Virus record (IMG/VR): IMGVR_UViG_3300031974_002550
Span: 1 to 33,305 of that record
Length of the DNA stretch: 33,305 nucleotides
Strand: one strand, 5' to 3'
From: a virus
The notes beneath the pieces are model-generated. The model was not told where the DNA came from and made no database searches. It worked only from the letters and a program-made list of their open reading frames with translations. Each line of letters begins with the position of its first letter. Within the stretch, counting starts at the first letter, position 1. Shown here piece after piece: positions 19,847 through 28,496 of this stretch. The position numbers were made by a program, and so were the translations under genes.

Positions 19847-21313
19847 TTACGGGGTAGCAGCAGTATCTTTGAATAAGATAAAGTTGTTAGCACCTTGTAC
19901 ACATAAACATCTTTCAGATAGCATGTGAACATTCATTTCGTCGATGTCAGAAGTATAGTTACCACCAACAGAACCTGTGATCCAAGTTTTCATTCTTCTA
20001 TCATCAGCTTCGCTAGCTCTATATCTAACATGTAAGAAAGGTCTTTGAATGTTTTTGCCCAAAGTTTGATCGTAAACTGTAGAAACACCAGCAGGTACAA
20101 GTACACCGTCAATGTCTGCAGTAAGACCTCTTGTAGCAGCATCATTCAAATATTTCCAATCTGTTTTGTAGAAATCATAAGAACCTCTTCTGAAACCAGA
20201 GAAACCTAGATTAAGTGCCATATCTTCAGAGTTGTTGAATACTCCGTAAGAAGTACCACCGCTTCCGTAAGAATTAGCTCTAGCTAACATGTTATCAATA
20301 GAAAGAGAAGTACCTCTATCTAAAAACAACATATTTTCTTCGATAGCACCTTGTTTGTCTAGTTCCTTAAGAATAACGTCAAACTCAGCAAGACCACTAA
20401 GTCCAGTTGCGTTGTCAAAATCGTGATCGTTGAAAACCAAACCTCTGCTTTCGATGGCAGCGAAAAGACCTTCAGTACCTCTAACGTCTTGACCAGAATC
20501 AGCTCCAGCGTTATCTAAAATATCAATAGTTTGAGTAGCTTTTTCAGCCTCAACCATTGTCATTTCTAGATAATCTTCGAATCTTAATCTTGTTTCGTGC
20601 TCAGATTTTAAGTACCATAGATAACCAGAAGTTCCAAGTTCAGAAGTAACCTCAACCCAACCGATTTGAGCAGTGTCAGAACCGTTGATGTTATATTTAT
20701 CTTTAATGATAATTGGTGAGTTACTAAACTTTTGGAATCCAGCATCGATAGACTTGTCCATTCCGGCAGATCCTTTACCAAACTCAGAACCATAAACAAA
20801 TACTTTAAGGTCAGTTGGGTTGGTAGCAGCTACGAAAGAAGCAGGCCAGTTAGCAGAAGTTAAAGGATAAGCCTCTAATTCACCAGTGGCAGCATCTACA
20901 GATTGAACAAAAGCTTTTACGCTTTCAAATCCTTTAGAAACGATAATTGTTTGATTAGCTCTAATAGCGTGAGCTTGTGGGTTTCCAGCAGAATCAAGAA
21001 TGACCAACGTTTTATCAGAAGCAGTGTTGTCAACTTTTACTTTAGCACTGTCATAAGCAACGTGTAGTCTTCCTTGTTCTGTCCATACGACTTCGTCAGA
21101 AGCCATAGGCATTTCAGCTCCTACCATTCTTAGAAAAGAAGATACAGATCTGTTTCCATATCTTTCAACTTCTTTTTCATATACTTCTGGTAAAAACTGT
21201 TTTGTAAAATCAAAATCTCCTCCACTGATTGACAAATAGTTTTTGTCAAATAAAGTTTTAGTAGGTGCAGGAGTTAATCCAGCGGGGTAAGCCCCTTGTG
21301 ATGCAAAACTCAT
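19847..21313 (-). CDS. Major capsid protein, HK97-fold type, 488 aa
   Basis: Starts at an ATG preceded by TTTTAAAAATTTAAAA. The sequence MSFASQGAYPAGLTPAPTKT, then FTKQFLPEVYEKEVERYGNR (an extended N-arm-like region), a beta-rich middle, and a long helix-bearing segment (YLEMTMVEAEKATQTIDILD, close to a spine helix) fit a HK97-fold shell protein. The length is near that of crAss-like capsid proteins. It directly follows the acidic scaffold-like gene (18-base gap) and is the only gene in the window followed by a clear terminator, as expected for the most abundant virion protein. The fold is inferred from context and composition, not from a structure search. Confidence 0.85.
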   Translation of the reverse strand: MSFASQGAYPAGLTPAPTKTLFDKNYLSISGGDFDFTKQFLPEVYEKEVERYGNRSVSSFLRMVGAEMPMASDEVVWTEQGRLHVAYDSAKVKVDNTASDKTLVILDSAGNPQAHAIRANQTIIVSKGFESVKAFVQSVDAATGELEAYPLTSANWPASFVAATNPTDLKVFVYGSEFGKGSAGMDKSIDAGFQKFSNSPIIIKDKYNINGSDTAQIGWVEVTSELGTSGYLWYLKSEHETRLRFEDYLEMTMVEAEKATQTIDILDNAGADSGQDVRGTEGLFAAIESRGLVFNDHDFDNATGLSGLAEFDVILKELDKQGAIEENMLFLDRGTSLSIDNMLARANSYGSGGTSYGVFNNSEDMALNLGFSGFRRGSYDFYKTDWKYLNDAATRGLTADIDGVLVPAGVSTVYDQTLGKNIQRPFLHVRYRASEADDRRMKTWITGSVGGNYTSDIDEMNVHMLSERCLCVQGANNFILFKDTAATP

Positions 21314-21331
21314 TTTTTAAATTTTTAAAAG

Positions 21332-22534
21332 TTATTTTTTCATTTTTATTCTAAGCGATGAAGAATCATCTCCGGATACTACTCTAAATTTTACACCGTC
21401 AACGTTCGTAGTTTTTTCATGAACCCCTCTCGGACTCATGTCTACGTTCTTTGACCTGGAAATGCTTTCTTTAATAGCGTCAGCTTTTCCTTGTTCGTAA
21501 AAATGATTAGCGATAGCATCTGCGTTCATAGCTGTAAAAAGCGCTTTATGATAACCCTTAGCATCACCCATCGTGTTATCTTCTGCTAAAAACTTTTTAA
21601 CAAAATTATTTATGTCACTTTGACTTTGCTTAACTTCGTTGGCGTTTTTTACATTAAATCTAAATCTTTTTTCACCGACATTGTATTCAAAACCTTTGAA
21701 TTTATCGTTAAAAACTTTATTGGTTTTATTCAAAAAGATTTCAGATTGTTTTTTTGCTACCTTAGATGTCTCCTCGTTTTCTTTGTTATAGCGGTTGAAA
21801 AATTCAACTGCTTTTTGCTGATCTGGTGTTAACCTTGATCCAGCTTTAATTTGTTCGTAGTATTTACCTTTTAGTCCTTCTAAATGACTTTTGGCCTTAG
21901 CTACTTCTTCTTTAAAAGCTATCTTAGCTTTTCTAATATCTTTTTCGTCGTCTAAAGACTCATCAAAAGAAAAATCCTCCATTAAGATGTCAATATCTTC
22001 TTTGTCTAAATGTGGTTTTGTGTTCTCGTAATATTCTCTTAACAATTGTGTTTCATTAAGTTTAGAATAATCCTGGTTTAAACGCACATAGTCTTCTAGA
22101 CTTCCGCCTGTTTCATTTATAAAATCTACTACTTTCTGAATGTTTTCAGGGAGTTGCACCCCGCTTTCTTCTTTTTCAGCAATAGCTTCTTCAATTTCTT
22201 CAGCTAGTTCAGCTGTTTGCTCTTCAACCTCCTCTTCTGTTACCTCTTCAACAACCTGCTGTTGCTCTTCTTGAACTTCTTCTTCCTGCTGAGGCAATTG
22301 TTCAACCACTTTGTCTTCTGGTTGATCAACGGTTTCTACTTCTTCGGTATCAACAACTTCTTGTTGTTTATTTAAATTTCTTAAATCTACCTTAATAGTA
22401 CCATCTTCGTCTATAGTAGTTGTTTTTTGTTCAACAACTTCTTCTTGAGGTTGATTTTCTGTTGTTTCTTGACTTTCTACTGTTTCCTGATCAACAACCT
22501 CGTCTAAAACAGTTTCTTTTTCTTGTTCTGTCAT
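21332..22534 (-). CDS. Capsid scaffolding-like protein, 400 aa
   Basis: Residues 1-125 are extremely acidic and Gln/Glu/Val-rich, with no globular core visible; they are followed by helical, coiled-coil-like segments (ESLDDEKDIRKAKIAFKEEV, then AVEFFNRYNKENEETSKVAK) and a basic C-terminal tail (SSSLRIKMKK). Scaffolding proteins of tailed phages commonly sit just before the capsid gene, are helical and acidic, and end in a basic helix that contacts the shell. Location between portal and capsid supports the call. No protease gene was seen nearby, so removal of the scaffold by cleavage is not supported here. Confidence 0.75.
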   Translation of the reverse strand: MTEQEKETVLDEVVDQETVESQETTENQPQEEVVEQKTTTIDEDGTIKVDLRNLNKQQEVVDTEEVETVDQPEDKVVEQLPQQEEEVQEEQQQVVEEVTEEEVEEQTAELAEEIEEAIAEKEESGVQLPENIQKVVDFINETGGSLEDYVRLNQDYSKLNETQLLREYYENTKPHLDKEDIDILMEDFSFDESLDDEKDIRKAKIAFKEEVAKAKSHLEGLKGKYYEQIKAGSRLTPDQQKAVEFFNRYNKENEETSKVAKKQSEIFLNKTNKVFNDKFKGFEYNVGEKRFRFNVKNANEVKQSQSDINNFVKKFLAEDNTMGDAKGYHKALFTAMNADAIANHFYEQGKADAIKESISRSKNVDMSPRGVHEKTTNVDGVKFRVVSGDDSSSLRIKMKK

Positions 22535-22568
22535 GATAAAATATTATATAATTATACATTTACTATTA

Positions 22569-24995
22569 TCACCTGGGTTCAAAAGAACCTAAATCAAAAT
22601 CACCACTCAATATATCATTTCCTGATGATTCAAAATCTTTTGGCCCGGTGTTTTTTTGTCTTTGCTCTATAAGTTGGCTTTGCTGACTTGCTTGCATTTT
22701 AGTTCTGTCATCTTTTCTGTCTTCTTTAAAACTTTCTTTAGATCTATAAACTTCAGCTTCTTTTTCCTTTAAAGCCATGTTTATTTGGAATTCATAAGAC
22801 ATCAACTCTTTCTTCAAATTAGCCTCTTCTTTTAATCTTTGAGAACTTAAAGAAGATTTTGCTTGTTCTAATTGTATCTGAGAGCCAGTTAAAGCCTGTT
22901 GTTTTTGTACCTCAAGTTGAGCAGCTGCTTGTTGAGCTTGAACATTTGCCTCTGCTTGAGCCTGCATATTTTGTTGCTGAATCAATTGATCTCTTTGTAG
23001 CTTTTTCTTTCTTCTAAGCTTTAGTAATTGATTAGCTAACTTTAAATTTTTAACTTCTCTAATATCAATTGCATCTTCTAAATCTATAGTGCCTTGTGAT
23101 ATAGCCATTTGTATGTTATTTTCCAACATGGCTTTTTCTTCGTCATCAGGTGTTAACTCTATAAATATACCAAAATCATGTAGATGTAATTGGTCTATAT
23201 CTTCTAACGTAGACACGTTGTGTATACCTATCTGTTGAATAAAAGCATCTCTAGTTGGAGAATACTCTAGTATATCAGATACTCTTAAAGATAACGCTTC
23301 TGCTATTTCAGCTGTTATAAACAATCCTCCTTGTAATATATGTCTAGTAGCGGTATTACTATTGGCAGCCGCTAGTTTCTGAACGCCAACCAATGCTTTA
23401 GCATCAGGCATGCTACCATCTCTAGCTTCGTTTAATCCCGTTACATCTCTAATCATTTGCAGATAATAGTTGTACGTGTTTATCAACGATGCTATCTTAT
23501 TATTACCAGATCCAGATGCTATTTCTTGAATAGGTATTTTACCTGGATTTAAATCTCCTTCAGAAGTAAAGGATCTACCAATAACAGAACCAGTCTGGAA
23601 GAACATATTAAGCGCCTCCTGAGGATTATAATTAGTACCATTTCCTAAGTCTATTTCCGCGAGTCCATCAGCATCCAAATATATTCCGTCTGGAACCATT
23701 CTAGATAGAACTTGCTGAAGTTTTAAATGCGTTATTTGTATCATGTCAGCGAAACCAACTATTCTGCTGACCAACGATTCTATTCTACCTTTGTACATTC
23801 TAGGAGCAACTATAGAATAATTCATTCTAACCTTAGTTGAGTCACTTTTAGGACGCATCATGTTTTTAGCCAACTCCCATTTTAACAATGTATTTGTTCC
23901 TAAGACTAGAGCTCCTTCGTATAAAACCTCTATTGATCTAGAGACTTTTTCAAATTTATCGTCAAGTATTTCCGCTGGAGGATTAAAAGTGTCATCTTTT
24001 ATTAATATTTTAGAAGCTCCAGTCCCTGTTTGTTTTACTTTGTAAACTTCATTAGCATATGTTTTGTAATTAAAGTAAAGTATTTGAACAGAGTTTTTAT
24101 CTACATTGTTTGTTTCATTTATAGTTCTATGGTAAAAATCAGTATTTTGAACACCCTGTTTAGTTAAGTCTTCTAATTGATCCTCATCTAAATCAGGAAA
24201 CTGTTTTTTAAGTTCGTTTATAGGTATTGTTTTTATCTCACCAACATAATAAATGTCTTCAAAATAAGGTGAATCTGTATATGAATAAATAATGTCAGCA
24301 GGGTCAACGTATTCTACTTTTATACCCTCTGACTTGTTAAAGGTTGTTTTTGCGCAACCTATACCTAAAACTGTTAAATCGTAATTAACTCTTTTTCTTA
24401 TTAACTCATATCTATTAGACTCGAGTATTGTGTTTATAGCTTGCTCTTCCGCGATCTCAACAGACTCTTTGTAGTTCAGCTGCATGTGTAACTCAAGCTC
24501 CTCTGTGTTCTCCGGTATTTTGTCTTGTGGGTTTTCAAAAAGATTAACACCAAAAGCTTCCATTGCAAAGTTACTTAGTTCTTTTGTCTGCATATCTCTT
24601 AAAACAGACTCCATGTAAGCAGTTCTTTTCTCTATACCGTAAGGATCTTGAGAGAAGGCTTTAATGTCAAAAGTTCTCTCACTTATACCGTTTACAACTA
24701 TATCAACAAATTTTGGTATAATTGGAACTGGTTTCCAGTCTAAATTTAAATAAGATAGATCACCATTAATAGATAATTCATCTTTATACTTTTGTATTGA
24801 TTGTTCACCTCTAGCATAAAGCCTTCTTCTGTGAAACGTGTTTTGATTGTTATAAAACCTATTAGTACCTGAGTCTCTTTTAAACCACTCATGCTCTATA
24901 GCTTTAGCAACTTTTAACCCATACTCTGGGGTAACTTTTTCTAAGTCACTAGCTACTTGACTAGGAAAATAACTTTTTACAACTGACTCAGCCAT
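22569..24995 (-). CDS. Portal protein, 808 aa
   Basis: Follows the terminase with an 8-base overlap (ATGGCTGA), implying coupled translation. The first 650 residues have a mixed helix/strand composition typical of portals, including MIQITHLKLQQVLSRMVPDG and IRDVTGLNEARDGSMPDAKA, a helical segment near the portal crown-clip boundary. Residues about 655-780 form a long Gln/Ala/Lys-rich coiled coil. The size (about 800) agrees with portals of crAss-like phages. It forms the dodecameric vertex ring through which DNA is packaged and ejected. The C-terminal tail ends SSGNDILSGDFDLGSFEPR. Confidence 0.85.
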   Translation of the reverse strand: MAESVVKSYFPSQVASDLEKVTPEYGLKVAKAIEHEWFKRDSGTNRFYNNQNTFHRRRLYARGEQSIQKYKDELSINGDLSYLNLDWKPVPIIPKFVDIVVNGISERTFDIKAFSQDPYGIEKRTAYMESVLRDMQTKELSNFAMEAFGVNLFENPQDKIPENTEELELHMQLNYKESVEIAEEQAINTILESNRYELIRKRVNYDLTVLGIGCAKTTFNKSEGIKVEYVDPADIIYSYTDSPYFEDIYYVGEIKTIPINELKKQFPDLDEDQLEDLTKQGVQNTDFYHRTINETNNVDKNSVQILYFNYKTYANEVYKVKQTGTGASKILIKDDTFNPPAEILDDKFEKVSRSIEVLYEGALVLGTNTLLKWELAKNMMRPKSDSTKVRMNYSIVAPRMYKGRIESLVSRIVGFADMIQITHLKLQQVLSRMVPDGIYLDADGLAEIDLGNGTNYNPQEALNMFFQTGSVIGRSFTSEGDLNPGKIPIQEIASGSGNNKIASLINTYNYYLQMIRDVTGLNEARDGSMPDAKALVGVQKLAAANSNTATRHILQGGLFITAEIAEALSLRVSDILEYSPTRDAFIQQIGIHNVSTLEDIDQLHLHDFGIFIELTPDDEEKAMLENNIQMAISQGTIDLEDAIDIREVKNLKLANQLLKLRRKKKLQRDQLIQQQNMQAQAEANVQAQQAAAQLEVQKQQALTGSQIQLEQAKSSLSSQRLKEEANLKKELMSYEFQINMALKEKEAEVYRSKESFKEDRKDDRTKMQASQQSQLIEQRQKNTGPKDFESSGNDILSGDFDLGSFEPR

Positions 24996-27207
24996 AATTT
25001 TCTATTAATTTTGATCTTATTCCGTTATTTTTATATCTTCCGATATTCAAATTTATTGATTGTTTTTCTACAGATGCTCTTGGGCTATATAAATGTCTAT
25101 TACAAGCCATTATTGCTAAACCAGAACTAATAGTAGCATCAAACTTAGTTCTTTTATTTATATCAAATCTAACCCAATCATTTAAAGTTTTGTTAAAATA
25201 AACATCACCATAATTACCATCGCCTAAATGACCAACATATCTATCTATATATGTTTCTATAGCGGCGGCGTGTGCTTGTTTAATATCTTCACTTGTGTTT
25301 GGTATACCACCTATCTCTTTTTCGGCGACAGAAAGTTTATTCCAAACTTTATCAGGTCTATTCATTGAATATCCTCTATAGCCTCTTCTTTTTAAATAGT
25401 ATAATAATCTAGGTTTGTTATTTTCAGCTAAAATTGGCATTCCGTAAAACACTAAAGCCATTAAAACATCTTCAAAAAACATTTCAGCCGTCTGTGGTCT
25501 AGCTATATATTCTAAGAAAAAAGAATTAGATGGAGCATTTTCCATACTAAATTTAGTTAGTCCATGCAAAGATCCTTTTGATCCTTTTCCATCAGTCGTT
25601 CCGGATATATCATAAGAGTCACACCCGAATGCGCCAATGTGTTCATTACCTGCGTATTTAATTCCATTTTTTATAATTTGTTTATTTTGCAAAGAAGGCT
25701 CTGGAACCCAAGTTATATTAAATCTTCCGTTTGGATTTGGTGTGAAAAATACTCTAGTATCTTTTATACCATTTTCCCATTGAAAGTTTCCTTTTGTAAC
25801 AACATTTCCATAACCTATACCCTCATTGTAATCTATTTGCTCATAAAGCTTAACAAGATTAAATATGCTATTTTTAGTTTCGTCTCTAAAAGCATGTTCT
25901 TCAGTTCTAGGAAACTGTCTATAATACTCATTTAAAGCGTCTTGATCATTTTTTAAACCTTCAGCTTCATTTTCCCAGTGTTCTATTACACCAACGTCTA
26001 TTATGTCACCGTATGGTCCTTCAACCTCTGTTTCCGGTGTGTCAAATACAGGTGCTCCATAAGAATCAATGAATCCTTCGTAGTTCCATTCCATAGGTAT
26101 GAACAAAGAATATAGTCCCGAAGCAGTCTGTCCATTGCGGTTTCGTTTAGTAACGTCTGAAGAGTAATATAATTTTTTAAAGTTTTCACCACCTTTGTCT
26201 AAAGCATTAGACGTGCTACCCATCATACACTTACCAATAATTCTAGATCCTAGTCTAAGAGTAGTTTTTGTAACTCGCCAGTTATTTAATATGTTGTCAG
26301 GTCTTTCCCACTTACCACTTTCATCGTGCACTAACAATCTTAGCTTTTCACCATCATAGCTGTTGTCACCTGTGTTTTTCCAGTCTATTGTTGTATCAAG
26401 ACCTTCTAGCTCTTCTTTTTTATCGGTTGACTGTATAGATTTTCTAGTTAATTTAGAAGCTGGGACTCTATAAGCTAATTCTGTTTTTGGACGGTCCATA
26501 CCGTCTTGTATTGGTCTAAAAAAGAAAGGATAGTTAACTGATATTGGTACAACTTTGTCAGTAAACATTTTTTTAGCATCAGCACCTGTTTTTGATAGTA
26601 TACCAAATCTACTATCACTTGATATGGTAGCCATATTAACAGTTTCAGCTGAAGCCATAAAAGAAAAACCAGATCGTCTGTTTTTCAAATAACACATACC
26701 GTAGCATCTTTGATCAGCTTTACAGGCTTCCCAGAATATAAAAAATAATCTATTAGCTTCTCTAAAGTCTGGCGCACCAACATCTATTTTGCTCCATTGA
26801 AGATACATATAATGCGTTCCGGTTATATAAGTTGCAACATTGTTATTATAAAACCAAAAACCATTTTCTCTTCTTTCAAACTCCTCTTCAATATACGGCT
26901 CCCACTTTTCCTTAAAGTTATCAGTGGTATCTCTCCAGTCAAATATTGTTTTTATTCTATTTAATTCTTTTGGATAATCTTTTTTGACCCACTTGTTATC
27001 TTCTTTTTCTAGTTTCAACGGTTGAGGTGGTAAAGCTATTTTTAAATTCTGTATGCTATACACCTGCCCAATTTTACCATTTCTACTTATAACAACAACG
27101 TCGTGTTCTTTGTTGTAACCATATTTCCACGATTTAGACTTGTTTAGTCTTTTTATCGTAGTTGACTTTATTGGTTCTATTATTTCAAGTAAACTTTGCT
27201 TGTACAT
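24988..27207 (-). CDS. terL: Terminase large subunit, 739 aa
   Basis: ATP-driven packaging motor and headful-type nuclease. The Walker A position (residues about 173-184, YLKNRRSGFSFM) lacks the classical GKS/T, as in crAss-like terminases. Walker B is LRLLVHDE (289-296), and GSTSNALDKGG (330-340) is in the coupling-motif position. The RNase H-like nuclease begins at D530 (GCDSYDISGT), with acidic residues around 578-580 and D690 (FDATISSGLAIMA) as later metal-ligand candidates. The N-terminal block ITGTHYMYLQWSKIDVGAPD is also characteristic. The start shares one base with the stop of the preceding small gene (TAATG), and the end overlaps the portal gene by 8 bases. Confidence 0.92.
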   Translation of the reverse strand: MYKQSLLEIIEPIKSTTIKRLNKSKSWKYGYNKEHDVVVISRNGKIGQVYSIQNLKIALPPQPLKLEKEDNKWVKKDYPKELNRIKTIFDWRDTTDNFKEKWEPYIEEEFERRENGFWFYNNNVATYITGTHYMYLQWSKIDVGAPDFREANRLFFIFWEACKADQRCYGMCYLKNRRSGFSFMASAETVNMATISSDSRFGILSKTGADAKKMFTDKVVPISVNYPFFFRPIQDGMDRPKTELAYRVPASKLTRKSIQSTDKKEELEGLDTTIDWKNTGDNSYDGEKLRLLVHDESGKWERPDNILNNWRVTKTTLRLGSRIIGKCMMGSTSNALDKGGENFKKLYYSSDVTKRNRNGQTASGLYSLFIPMEWNYEGFIDSYGAPVFDTPETEVEGPYGDIIDVGVIEHWENEAEGLKNDQDALNEYYRQFPRTEEHAFRDETKNSIFNLVKLYEQIDYNEGIGYGNVVTKGNFQWENGIKDTRVFFTPNPNGRFNITWVPEPSLQNKQIIKNGIKYAGNEHIGAFGCDSYDISGTTDGKGSKGSLHGLTKFSMENAPSNSFFLEYIARPQTAEMFFEDVLMALVFYGMPILAENNKPRLLYYLKRRGYRGYSMNRPDKVWNKLSVAEKEIGGIPNTSEDIKQAHAAAIETYIDRYVGHLGDGNYGDVYFNKTLNDWVRFDINKRTKFDATISSGLAIMACNRHLYSPRASVEKQSINLNIGRYKNNGIRSKLIENYG

Positions 27208-27479
27208 TACTTAGATCTTCTTTCAGCAAAACCTTTAAAAGATTTTTCTTGTTTCTCTATAGGCTTGTCGTCAAGCATAGCCTTTTCCTCTTGTATTCTA
27301 TTTAAAATTTCGAAGGCATCGAATATGGCCAACTTTTTAGTAGCGGCAGCGTTCTTGAGTCTATCAGCTGAGACATCATCATCAGTTTCAACGATCGGCT
27401 CTTTAGCGACTTTAATAAGCTCTTTGACCGCCTCATGTCCAGCTAGGATTATATTCTCTTTCGTTTCCTTTACGTTCAT
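27207..27479 (-). CDS. Candidate terminase small subunit, 90 aa
   Basis: A small helical protein (NIILAGHEAVKELIKVAKEP, then DVSADRLKNAAATKKLAIFD, then FEILNRIQEEK), directly upstream of terL with a TAATG overlap. I have seen closely similar small genes beside terminases of marine phages. Terminase small subunits are helical DNA-recognition proteins of this size, but I see no clear helix-turn-helix, so the role is inferred from position. The start lies 47 bases inside the end of the co-chaperonin gene. The A-rich leader CAATTACAATTAAAT is compatible with initiation here; the next in-frame Met (residue 68) would cut off most of the protein. Confidence 0.65.
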   Translation of the reverse strand: MNVKETKENIILAGHEAVKELIKVAKEPIVETDDDVSADRLKNAAATKKLAIFDAFEILNRIQEEKAMLDDKPIEKQEKSFKGFAERRSK

Positions 27480-28032
27480 ATTTAATTGTAATTGAATTTG
27501 AATCTACTCTATATAGTCTATCTTTGTCTAAAACAAACTCATATTCTGATCTTGGAGAAAAACCAACTAAATCTTCTTCTTTTATACCAGAACATTTTAA
27601 ATCGTCTGAAACAAACTTCATGACCCCAACCAATGGTTTTTCTTTATCAATACTAAACTTATCTTCGTTATGTATTGGTTTAACAAAACAATAACCATCT
27701 ATAGCTCTCCAACCATCACCTTTGTTATATGCAAAAACTTGATCCTCTGACACAAAAAACTTGTCTTCTTCAAAATAGCTTCTACTATTTTTTTCATTGC
27801 CTCTAACATCATAAAAACGTCTAAAAACGTTGTGATGGACAACTACTTTATCACCTATTTTTATATTAGTATTGTTTTTTATCGGTGTTGACATAACTAC
27901 ACCTATTCTACTAACATATCTATGGTCTTGTAAATCACTGTTTAATATAAGTTCTTTGTCACCTATTTTTTTTACAGAGTTGTTTCTATTGCCTTCGGGT
28001 TTTACTATAAAGTTTAAAACGCTTCTTTGCAT
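27433..28032 (-). CDS. Tandem GroES-like co-chaperonin (two Cpn10-type domains), 199 aa
   Basis: Two GroES-like halves can be seen. Domain 1 (about 4-103): FIVKPEG at strand 1, a loop with the hydrophobic triple LIL (28-30) where GroES has the IVL of its GroEL-binding mobile loop, SRIGVVMSTP, IKIGDKVVVHH (58-67), and KFFVSEDQVFA. Domain 2 (about 110-185): DGYCFVKPI, LVGVMKF, GIKEEDLVGFSP and DRLYRVDSNSI; its mobile-loop region is short. It is encoded just before the packaging genes. Phage co-chaperonins such as T4 gp31 redirect the host GroEL to fold the capsid protein; the same job is likely here. A fused pair recalls chloroplast Cpn20. The start shares one base with the preceding stop. Confidence 0.75.
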   Translation of the reverse strand: MQRSVLNFIVKPEGNRNNSVKKIGDKELILNSDLQDHRYVSRIGVVMSTPIKNNTNIKIGDKVVVHHNVFRRFYDVRGNEKNSRSYFEEDKFFVSEDQVFAYNKGDGWRAIDGYCFVKPIHNEDKFSIDKEKPLVGVMKFVSDDLKCSGIKEEDLVGFSPRSEYEFVLDKDRLYRVDSNSITIKYERKGNEREYNPSWT

Positions 28033-28250
28033 TAATACTCTAAATTATATTCTACAGACACAGCCATGTTTTTATTAAAATCTTTCCACGGCATCACTTC
28101 ATTATTCTTTTTTATATACACAGAGTACTTTTCCTGCTCTTCTATAATGCTAGTTATTGTGTGACCACCGTAAACTTCTTGACCTACAGAATAATGCATG
28201 GCGTCGTTTTTATAGTCTTTACCTACGCTTATCTTTCTTATTAATTTCAT
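28032..28250 (-). CDS. Small protein of unknown function, 72 aa
   Basis: Not recognised. It has a probable beta-rich core (HYSVGQEVYGGHTITSIIEE, then KYSVYIKK) and no membrane segment or signal peptide. Its stop shares a base with the co-chaperonin start (TAATG), so the two are probably translationally coupled, and it begins 2 bases after the preceding coiled-coil gene. Tight packing and a coding-like composition support a real gene; the function is unknown. Confidence 0.6.
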   Translation of the reverse strand: MKLIRKISVGKDYKNDAMHYSVGQEVYGGHTITSIIEEQEKYSVYIKKNNEVMPWKDFNKNMAVSVEYNLEY

Positions 28251-28252
28251 TT

Positions 28253-28480
28253 TTAATTAGATTTTATTTCACCCGTTGTAGTGTCTATTGTTACTTCGCC
28301 GTATTTTTTTTGTAATTTAACTTGATAATCGTTAAGATCTTTTTGAGCCACGGCAGTATCGTGTAATATTTGATGTTTCTGTAATTCTAATCCACCTAAA
28401 GTGATTTGCTTATTTTTAATAACATCTAGAAAATCATTTAATTCTTTAAGCTCTTTTTTTGTTATTTTTTTATTAGCCAT
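28253..28480 (-). CDS. Small coiled-coil protein, 75 aa
   Basis: A Lys/Gln/Leu-rich helical protein with heptad-like hydrophobic spacing (KKELKELNDFLDVIKNKQIT, then GGLELQKHQILHDTAVAQKD) and a short beta C terminus (YGEVTIDTTTGEI). I recognise this as a widespread small gene of marine phages, with two amphipathic helices ending in KYGxVxI; its role is unknown. It lies 16 bases after the glycosyltransferase-like gene. It may oligomerise through the coiled coil. Confidence 0.65.
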   Translation of the reverse strand: MANKKITKKELKELNDFLDVIKNKQITLGGLELQKHQILHDTAVAQKDLNDYQVKLQKKYGEVTIDTTTGEIKSN

Positions 28481-28496
28481 AATAATTTAATTTAAT

